This document shows, in pieces, positions 1-4,874 of a stretch of DNA of 5,732 nt. A program made the translations under genes and the position numbers. The stretch comes from Chitinophagaceae bacterium. Lineage in GTDB: Bacteria > Bacteroidota > Bacteroidia > Chitinophagales > Chitinophagaceae. Below the pieces are notes generated by a model. The model did no database searches. It saw nothing but the letters and a program-made list of their open reading frames with translations, and was not told the DNA's origin. The stretch's first letter is position 1, and the number at the start of each line of letters is the position of its first letter. The stretch is taken from assembly GCA_023251335.1 (NCBI GenBank), contig JAHEZA010000189.1, positions 1 to 5,732 on the forward strand, in the 5' to 3' direction.

Positions 1-399
1 GTACCAATAGGCCTTGCCGAATTGGATCAAAAAGAAAATGTGGTGTATTTGCCCGACATCACGGTGGGGCACCTGGCCACCTTGCCAGAATATAAAAAAG
101 GAAAAATAGATTATAACACGGAGAGGGCTGTAAGGGATGTATTTATTCCCCAAAATTCCGAAGCTGCTGAAAAACTTTCCGATTTCGAATCGAAAGAGCA
201 TCCGGAAAGAGAAGCGTTTTACAGAACTGCCTATTTCGACGAGAATCGTCTTTACAGGAGAAGGAAAAATGATTATGAACGCGAAAAGATTATCGCTGAC
301 AACAACGTGAAAGAAGAGGTAGTTTATATATCCGACGAAAAAGATCCATCCGTATTAAGAAAGGCAAAGATTGTAAGAGAAGATCCCGACGAAAAATAA
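1..399 (+). CDS. PRC-barrel-like domain protein, C-terminal part (5' end outside the window)
   Basis: The reading frame is open from base 1 to the TAA at 397-399, giving 132 visible residues. No convincing start lies inside: the first possible one is a TTG at 22, and the frame runs on upstream of it, so the gene is cut by the window edge. The visible part opens with VPIGLAELD, then a strand-like stretch and LPDITVGHLATLPEY. This resembles the second half of PRC-barrel (photosystem reaction centre H-like) proteins of Bacteroidetes, as recalled rather than searched. The rest is very hydrophilic and rich in Glu, Lys, Arg and Asp, with an aromatic-basic patch (AYFDENRLYRRRKNDYERE) and a charged tail ending DPDEK. 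No signal peptide or membrane segment is visible. PRC-barrel proteins are diverse, ranging from RNA-processing factors to stress-associated soluble proteins, and the exact role here is unknown. The next gene is convergent, so this one ends its transcription unit. Confidence 0.7.
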   Translation, partial: VPIGLAELDQKENVVYLPDITVGHLATLPEYKKGKIDYNTERAVRDVFIPQNSEAAEKLSDFESKEHPEREAFYRTAYFDENRLYRRRKNDYEREKIIADNNVKEEVVYISDEKDPSVLRKAKIVREDPDEK

Positions 400-435
400 T
401 TTCTTGAGAAAATTTTAAATTAAATCAAATTTATA

Positions 436-448
436 GGAGACATTCTCC
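436..448. repeat. Small hairpin between convergent genes, possible terminator
   Basis: GGAGA (436-440) and TCTCC (444-448) form a 5-bp perfect stem around a CAT loop. It lies 37 bases after the stop of the PRC-barrel-like gene and downstream of the oppositely oriented small gene. AT-rich flanks (AAATT at 427-431 and AATTT at 453-457) could extend it after an internal loop. There is no clear T-run directly after the stem, so an intrinsic terminator is only one possibility. Confidence 0.3.
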
Positions 449-607
449 GGTTAATTTATCACAGAGAAACGAAAACTCAATCTTGTTTCATTATTAAATG
501 AATCACATAAAAGAAAAACTACGGAATTTGTTTGTCTGCTGGCACAGAACAGAATAATATCAAAAAGCTGTTGAATTGTTCTCGTAGTTTAAGAAGCATG
601 GATCCGG

Positions 608-793
608 CTAACGTTCACCGAGATGTGTATTTCCTGTAGGATCATTCCAATCTTCACCTTTCGTTCCTTTTTTTTCAATCTTTTTCTCTGAACTTTTCTT
701 GCTGTGACGTTTCGAGGAATCCTTTGATTTTTTGTGCTCTTCGATATTTTTGTTTTTGCGCGGTTCTTTTGGGCTGTTATTTTTTTCTGACAT
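608..793 (-). CDS. Small lysine-rich hypothetical protein (61 aa)
   Basis: The frame runs from ATG (791-793, read on the minus strand) to TAG (608-610). About a quarter of the residues are Lys (15 of 61) and eight are Ser, mostly in residues 4-45. There is no hydrophobic stretch, so it is neither secreted nor membrane-bound and is probably disordered. The tail differs from the rest: GEDWNDPTGNTHLGER (residues 46-61) has the only Trp and a run of Gly, Asn, Asp and Pro, and looks like a short conserved motif. No family was recognised with certainty. The basic composition would suit nucleic-acid or polyanion binding, but that is inference from composition only. It lies 93 bases downstream of the DUF2231-Rieske gene on the same strand, so the two could be co-transcribed. 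Because the sequence is low complexity, a chance open frame cannot be fully excluded; the distinct C-terminal motif and the plausible spacing favour a real gene. Confidence 0.6.
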   Translation of the reverse strand: MSEKNNSPKEPRKNKNIEEHKKSKDSSKRHSKKSSEKKIEKKGTKGEDWNDPTGNTHLGER

Positions 794-817
794 GGTATGT
801 TGTTTAACTAGATAATT

Positions 818-831
818 GTTTTATATAAAAC
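818..831. repeat. 14-bp perfect AT-rich palindrome between the Rieske gene and the small gene
   Basis: GTTTTATATAAAAC reads the same on both strands. It lies 25 bases upstream of the start of the small lysine-rich gene and 56 bases after the stop of the Rieske gene. It could be an operator or part of a promoter for the small gene. AT-rich palindromes also arise easily by chance in DNA of this composition. Confidence 0.3.
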
Positions 832-886
832 GCCGTGATCAATTTATAAACCGTAAAATATATAAGACGATCGCAGCAACGCTTTT

Positions 887-1798
887 TTATTCCGGGGGAA
901 TGAAATCTCCTAATTGCTCTTTCTTCAATCTTACTTCGATCTGGCCATCTCTTACACGCACATCGAACTTTGGCTGCGGTTCCGTGGCAGGGCCGTTTAT
1001 TACACTTCCATCTTTCAAAGAAAATATGGATTGATGCCAGGGGCAACGGACACTGCAATCATCCAGCAGGTCGCCTTCTGAGAGCGGGCCTCCCATGTGT
1101 GTACATGTATTGGCCACGGCAAATATTTCATTATTTTTACGGGCAAGCAAAACATTTATTTTTTCCGCCTGAACGCACTTCATTGTATTTTCTGCCAGCT
1201 CATTCTCAGGTAGTACTGCTACAAAATCTTTTGGAAATCCCTCAGGTGCAGCTGCATGATTTACGCCCATTTGCTGGTTATAAACGAGATTGCCGCCAAT
1301 GTACGCTGATGCAGTAGTAATACCGTAGCCCAGCATAGAAAGAGCAATAGCTGATTTGCGTGATTTTTTTCTTTTTCGAAGGATAAACGAGGCAAGATAA
1401 AGCGCGGTTGCAGTAACATTAAGTATTGCATGCGCAAGGCCGGCCTTACGTTCTACCTGTGTAGTACCTGTCCAGTCTGCTAAACCTGTAGCCGCCGCAC
1501 CAGCCGCACCCGCGAGGCCAATACCTACGGCAGCATCTGCACCCGGTTTATATTTTTTGCTTCCGCATATTTCCATTGTATCTAAAACAGCGACAGTGGT
1601 CCACGCACCAAGTGGTATATCAGTTATCATTGGGTGAAGAGGATGGCCCAACCATTTGCCATGCAAAAAGTTCTTGATATCATTTCCGGGTTTACCTCCT
1701 GATTTGAACGCATTCAAAACCGCCGGTTGTATTGTTTCTGCAGCCTCATCAAGCCATTCCTGCTCATCAATTATTTTCATTATGGATTTTGTACTCAT
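887..1798 (-). CDS. DUF2231 membrane domain fused to a C-terminal Rieske [2Fe-2S] domain
   Basis: This 303-residue protein starts at ATG 1796-1798 and ends at TAA 887-889. Residues 1-48 are soluble. A DUF2231-type region follows, opened by the motif GHPLHPMITDIPLGAW (51-66), with hydrophobic segments at about 57-75, 88-108, 121-140 and 149-170 and a basic loop RKRKKSRK at 141-148. Residues 190-295 form a Rieske domain. Its cluster ligands are visible as CTHMGGPL (C232, H234) and CPWHQS (C252, H255), where two Cys and two His bind a 2Fe-2S cluster. The extra Cys pair of cytochrome bc1 Rieske proteins (CTHLGC/CPCHGS) is absent, so it belongs to the ferredoxin/dioxygenase-type subgroup. It probably carries electrons at the membrane, but donor and acceptor are unknown. 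Met7 is a possible alternative start; no Shine-Dalgarno is visible, as is usual in Bacteroidetes. The domains are certain, the physiological role is not. Confidence 0.9.
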   Translation of the reverse strand: MSTKSIMKIIDEQEWLDEAAETIQPAVLNAFKSGGKPGNDIKNFLHGKWLGHPLHPMITDIPLGAWTTVAVLDTMEICGSKKYKPGADAAVGIGLAGAAGAAATGLADWTGTTQVERKAGLAHAILNVTATALYLASFILRKRKKSRKSAIALSMLGYGITTASAYIGGNLVYNQQMGVNHAAAPEGFPKDFVAVLPENELAENTMKCVQAEKINVLLARKNNEIFAVANTCTHMGGPLSEGDLLDDCSVRCPWHQSIFSLKDGSVINGPATEPQPKFDVRVRDGQIEVRLKKEQLGDFIPPE

Positions 1799-1895
1799 CT
1801 GTAATTATTTTAAATTATGACTTTGTATTTCACTTATCGATAGGTTTTATTTTGTTGCCATAATTTTTAAAAATGATTAAGTTAAAAGCGGCCTA

Positions 1896-1935
1896 AGGCG
1901 TTGACGGTATGCCTCCAACAAATATGCCAACGCCT
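1896..1935. repeat. Inverted repeat/hairpin with 8-bp perfect arms
   Basis: AGGCGTTG (1896-1903) is the exact reverse complement of CAACGCCT (1928-1935). Inside the 24-base spacer, GTAT and ATGC can add a short inner stem with a G-T pair. On the plus strand the structure is followed after 9 bases by a T-run (1945-1950), which would weakly fit a terminator, but no gene on the plus strand ends here. It could instead be an operator or the 5' leader of an unrecognised transcript. Confidence 0.4.
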
Positions 1936-2015
1936 AACTGTTAATTTTTTATGATTGAACTTGAACGCATTAGCCTAAGTATGCAAACGATAAAAAAGCA
2001 TGTAATTTCTTAACA

Positions 2016-2027
2016 TCCCGGCCGGGA
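2016..2027. promoter_or_regulatory. 12-bp GC-rich perfect palindrome, candidate operator
   Basis: TCCCGGCCGGGA is fully self-complementary and stands out in an otherwise AT-rich intergenic stretch. It lies 39 bases upstream of the TAnnTTTG element of the glycosyltransferase gene and 130 bases before its start codon, a reasonable position for a dimeric regulator. No regulator family is assigned, and chance or a restriction-type motif cannot be ruled out. Confidence 0.35.
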
Positions 2028-2065
2028 ATAAGAAATCAGATACAGCCTGCAGATCGTGGAATCGC

Positions 2066-2073
2066 TATTTTTG
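2066..2073 (+). promoter_or_regulatory. Candidate -7 promoter element for the glycosyltransferase fusion gene
   Basis: TATTTTTG matches the Bacteroidetes -7 consensus TAnnTTTG exactly, 84 bases upstream of the ATG at 2158. No clear TTG (-33 element) sits at the usual distance upstream, which lowers confidence. The same eight bases recur before the GH130 gene. An alternative nearer the start is TTG at 2117-2119 followed by TACTTTTA at 2141-2148, which misses the final consensus G. Confidence 0.4.
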
Positions 2074-2157
2074 GCATTATGATTGAATAATATGATAATC
2101 GGGCTTGGCAGAGGCCTTGCTATTACTAATTTATCATAAGTACTTTTAAAAAATATC

Positions 2158-4560
2158 ATGGCATTTACCCAAAAAACATACATGGATGAGGAGGCGTTAG
2201 CCGAAAAAGAAAAAATTCATAAGGAAAATAAAAATACGAGCTTGTCAGAGCATCATTTTCAAAAACTTAATCAATCAGTTTTTATTAATCATACTACTGA
2301 AGAAACGCAAGCCGCTGTGGTTTGGATGTTATCAACATATCCTCCCAAGGAATGTGGTATTGCTACTTTTTCGCAGGATTTGAGACAAGCTGTCGAAAGG
2401 GTGCATGGTAGTTCAATTAAATTAAAAATTGCAGCAATTGATAATAAAGATGGAGAAAGAAATTACACCGGTAAAGCACAATATATTTTTGATTCGGGAG
2501 ACCACTTAAGCTATATTCATTTTGCTAATCTGATCAACAACGATTCGCAGGCAAAGGCACTTTTAATTCAGCATGAATTCGGTTTGTTTCCCGACGAAAA
2601 TCAAGCCGATTTTTTAGAGATGTTACATGAAATAGAGAAGCCTATTCTGCTCGTAATGCACACCGTGATACCCTCGCCTTCCAATGCACACCGAAATAAA
2701 ACTACCAGTCTTGTAAATGCTGCGGGAGGTGTAATTGTGATGACAGAGCGCTCTGCACGGATATTAAATACCGAGTATAATGTTCCCATAGAGAAAATTG
2801 AAATAATTCCGCACGGAACACATCTCCTGGGCCATTCACAAAAAAATATCTTAAAAGAAAAACTGGGTTTAAAAAAACGCACTGTATTAAGCACTTTCGG
2901 ATTGATAAGCCGGAATAAAAATATTGAAACTTCTTTAAAATCGTTGCCTTCTATTATAGAAAAATTTCCGGAAGTTATTTTTCTTGTTCTCGGGCGCTTG
3001 CATCCGGAAGTATTCAAGAAAGAAGGAGATAGCTACTATCGGGAATTGGAAGGCATGGTAAAAAAACTTAACCTTACAAATCATGTAAAGTTTGTAAATC
3101 GCTATTTGGAACTTGATGAATTGATGGAATATTTGCAGGCTACTGATATTTATCTTTTTACATCAAAAGACCCCGCCCAAGCCGTCAGCGGAACGTTTGC
3201 GTATGCGCTTAGTTCCGGATGTGCAATTGTTTCTACACCTATTCCTCACGCGAAGGAACTGATCGAAAATGGAAGCGGCCTTCTTTTTGAATTTGAAGAT
3301 CCCAAATCACTATCCATACAAATATTACGTTATCTCAACGAACCGGCATTCAGAGAAAAGATTAGCGGGAATGCGCTTGAACTTATGGCCAATACTGCAT
3401 GGGAGAATATTGCGATCCGTTACGTCGATACATTGAAGAAAACCTGTAATAATAGTTTTTGTGTCCAATATAATATACCGGGAATAAATACTGAACATCT
3501 TGAAAAACTTACCACCGAAAAAGGCATTCTTCAATTTGCGCGTTATAATCAACCGGAACCTTCATCAGGATATACCCTTGATGACAATGCAAGGGCCTTG
3601 ATAGTGGCTACTATGATTTATTTAAAAACGGGTTCTTGCAAAATGCTTCAATTCGCAGAAATATATCTGCAATTTATAAAAGATTGCCAGTTGCCTGACG
3701 GTAATTTTATTAATTACATAAATGAGGAAGGTACAGCCAGCCCTGAAAATGAAGATGTAAACCTGGAAGATTCAAATGGCCGCGCTATCTGGGCTTTGGG
3801 TTATTTGAATAAAATGATGCCATCACGATTTACGGAACAGACGAATGAAATACTGATTAAAGCTATGCCCCACTTTGAATTGATAAAATCACCCAGGGCA
3901 ATCGCGTTTATTATGAAAGGATTGTATTATTTTAATAGCTGTCATCCTTCATCCGAATTAAAAAGACTTATTGAAAATCTGGCTGATAAACTGTCGGTAT
4001 TATATCAATCTACGACCGATCAGGAGTGGAAGTGGTTTGAACCATACCTGACGTATGCTAATAGTATTTTGCCCGAGGCAATGCTGATAGCTTATGAGGT
4101 AACCTCCAAAAATATTTATGGTCAGATTGCCAGGGAAAGTTTTGATTTTCTATTATCAAAAACATTTACGAGGCACCAAATAAAAGTGATACCCAACAAA
4201 GGCTGGTTGCATAAAGGAAAAAAATCTGCTGTGCATGGCGAGCAGCCCATAGATGTGGCTTATACTATTCTTGCGCTGGACAGATTTTATTACGTATACA
4301 AGGATGAAAAGTATTTGTCAAAGCTAAAGATTGCTTTTGACTGGTTTCTTGGAGAAAATCATTTGAAACGAATTATTTATGATCCGGCTACAGGCGGATG
4401 CTTTGACGGGCTGGAAGAGAATTCGGTAAATCTGAATCAGGGTGCTGAGTCAACGGTTTCTTATTTGCTCGCAAGATTAACACTGGATAAATATTCCGGA
4501 AAAGAGAATCCGGATCTCCGGTTGGCTAAAATTATTACAGAACGCAATCTGTTTCAATAG
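2158..4560 (+). CDS. GT4-type glycosyltransferase fused to a C-terminal (alpha/alpha)6-like carbohydrate-enzyme domain
   Basis: This is an 800-residue cytoplasmic-type protein with no signal peptide or membrane segment. Residues 1-50 are a charged, probably variable leader, so Met9 (2182) is another possible start. The GT-B glycosyltransferase fold follows: the donor/acceptor domain begins with MLSTYPPKECGIATFSQDL (57-75), has QHEFG (138-142) and IPHG (217-220), and the nucleotide-sugar domain begins at STFGLISRNKNIE (245-257) with the likely diphosphate-binding R252 and K254. The usual GT4 EX7E motif is altered to QAVSGTFAY (341-349). From about 440 to 800 lies a helical domain with acidic patches LDDNARAL (474-481), LEDSNGRAIWALGYL (536-550), WKWFEPYLTYAN (624-635), HGEQPID (693-699), YDPATGGCFDGL (741-752) and NLNQGAEST (758-766). 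These suggest a glycosidase- or epimerase-like (alpha/alpha)6 barrel. The gene is followed by a GH130 gene, which suggests a mannoside substrate. Domain calls are firm for GT4 and moderate for the C-terminal part; the sugar donor and product are unknown. Confidence 0.88.
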   Translation: MAFTQKTYMDEEALAEKEKIHKENKNTSLSEHHFQKLNQSVFINHTTEETQAAVVWMLSTYPPKECGIATFSQDLRQAVERVHGSSIKLKIAAIDNKDGERNYTGKAQYIFDSGDHLSYIHFANLINNDSQAKALLIQHEFGLFPDENQADFLEMLHEIEKPILLVMHTVIPSPSNAHRNKTTSLVNAAGGVIVMTERSARILNTEYNVPIEKIEIIPHGTHLLGHSQKNILKEKLGLKKRTVLSTFGLISRNKNIETSLKSLPSIIEKFPEVIFLVLGRLHPEVFKKEGDSYYRELEGMVKKLNLTNHVKFVNRYLELDELMEYLQATDIYLFTSKDPAQAVSGTFAYALSSGCAIVSTPIPHAKELIENGSGLLFEFEDPKSLSIQILRYLNEPAFREKISGNALELMANTAWENIAIRYVDTLKKTCNNSFCVQYNIPGINTEHLEKLTTEKGILQFARYNQPEPSSGYTLDDNARALIVATMIYLKTGSCKMLQFAEIYLQFIKDCQLPDGNFINYINEEGTASPENEDVNLEDSNGRAIWALGYLNKMMPSRFTEQTNEILIKAMPHFELIKSPRAIAFIMKGLYYFNSCHPSSELKRLIENLADKLSVLYQSTTDQEWKWFEPYLTYANSILPEAMLIAYEVTSKNIYGQIARESFDFLLSKTFTRHQIKVIPNKGWLHKGKKSAVHGEQPIDVAYTILALDRFYYVYKDEKYLSKLKIAFDWFLGENHLKRIIYDPATGGCFDGLEENSVNLNQGAESTVSYLLARLTLDKYSGKENPDLRLAKIITERNLFQ

Positions 4561-4578
4561 GAAGTAAGATGCCTGAAC

Positions 4579-4605
4579 ACTCTGGCTGAAACATTCAGTC
4601 TGAGT
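4579..4605 (+). terminator. Hairpin just after the glycosyltransferase stop codon, candidate terminator
   Basis: GGCTGAA (4584-4590) pairs with TTCAGTC (4594-4600) around an ACA loop, with one G-T pair. After a T-T mismatch, ACTC (4579-4582) pairs with GAGT (4602-4605), giving 11 pairs in all. It begins 18 bases after the stop codon. Only a weak T-rich stretch (TTTT at 4616-4619) follows, so it may stop transcription or simply protect the mRNA 3' end. Confidence 0.45.
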
Positions 4606-4735
4606 TCTGTAATAATTTTGTGGTCTGTATTCTTCGCTCAACTTGTGTCGTCTATAATAACTGTTCAATTTCTTCGCAACTTCCACCAGCGTATTATTTT
4701 TTTGATTATTCTCTATATACTTATAACAATCTTTT

Positions 4736-4754
4736 TATGTTTGCGTTAAACATA
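4736..4754. repeat. 7-bp inverted repeat upstream of the GH130 gene, candidate operator or hairpin
   Basis: TATGTTT (4736-4742) and AAACATA (4748-4754) are perfect inverted copies around the 5-base spacer GCGTT. Past a single T-T mismatch, TTT (4733-4735) and AAA (4756-4758) could extend the pairing. It lies 51 bases upstream of the candidate -7 element of the GH130 gene, which suits a regulator-binding site. In AT-rich DNA it could also be fortuitous. Confidence 0.35.
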
Positions 4755-4805
4755 TAAAATCATTTTGCTTTAAAAATTTATATTTTTATAAGAAATGCAT
4801 ACTGT

Positions 4806-4813
4806 TATTTTTG
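4806..4813 (+). promoter_or_regulatory. Candidate -7 promoter element for the GH130 gene
   Basis: TATTTTTG followed by CA matches the Bacteroidetes -7 consensus TAnnTTTG. It is 61 bases upstream of the ATG at 4875, which would leave a leader of roughly 55 bases. No TTG is found at the normal -33 spacing; the nearest upstream one (4765-4767) is 38 bases away, too far. The element is identical to the one before the glycosyltransferase fusion gene. Confidence 0.45.
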
Positions 4814-4874
4814 CAGTAGTTGAACGAATTGATTTTACGTAAAAACTTATAATATAAAAATCCAACTTGACAAG

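Larger units (their letters stand above)
1799..2157. other. Divergent intergenic region between the Rieske and glycosyltransferase genes
   Basis: These 359 bases separate two genes that point away from each other, so they should hold both promoters. Visible here are a hairpin at 1896-1935, a 12-bp GC-rich palindrome at 2016-2027, a TAnnTTTG match on the plus strand at 2066-2073, and a weaker TTG-N21-TACTTTTA arrangement at 2117-2148. No good promoter match was found on the minus strand for the Rieske gene. Only very short open frames occur (for example a 20-codon one at 1951-2013), and none is supported as a gene. No tRNA or known riboswitch was recognised. Confidence 0.7.
4561..4874. other. 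Intergenic region between the glycosyltransferase fusion and GH130 genes
   Basis: These 314 bases hold a hairpin directly after the upstream stop codon (4579-4605), an inverted repeat (4736-4754) and a TAnnTTTG promoter-like element (4806-4813). The stretch from about 4690 to 4874 is strongly AT-rich. The length and these signals suggest that the GH130 gene has its own promoter even though both genes point the same way. No convincing small gene was found on either strand. Confidence 0.65.

Noticed and set aside
816..1034. Open frame of 72 codons on the plus strand
   Set aside because: It is antisense to the 3' part of the Rieske gene and shows no motif or promoter.
804..1058. Open frame of 84 codons on the minus strand
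   Set aside because: It mostly overlaps the end of the Rieske gene in another frame, has no recognisable domain and its composition is not protein-like.
970..1317. Open frame of 115 codons on the plus strand
   Set aside because: It lies wholly opposite the Rieske domain coding sequence, whose ligand motifs prove the minus-strand frame.
1891..1937. Possible integron attC-like site (GCCTAA/AGGCGTT arms)
   Set aside because: The arms do not have the RYYYAAC...GTTRRRY order required, and no integrase or gene cassette is nearby.
1951..2013. 20-codon open frame on the plus strand in the divergent gap
   Set aside because: It is too short, has no start-site signal and no recognisable sequence.
2601..3017. 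Open frame of 138 codons on the minus strand
   Set aside because: It is opposite the well-supported GT4 domain and has no family resemblance.
3325..3552. Open frame of 75 codons on the minus strand
   Set aside because: It is a shadow of the glycosyltransferase fusion gene with no independent support.
4477..4686. Open frame of 69 codons on the minus strand, partly in the intergenic region
   Set aside because: The first part (MEVAKKLNSYYRRHKL) looks mildly protein-like, but the frame runs into the antisense of the transferase gene and covers the post-stop hairpin; no family was recognised.
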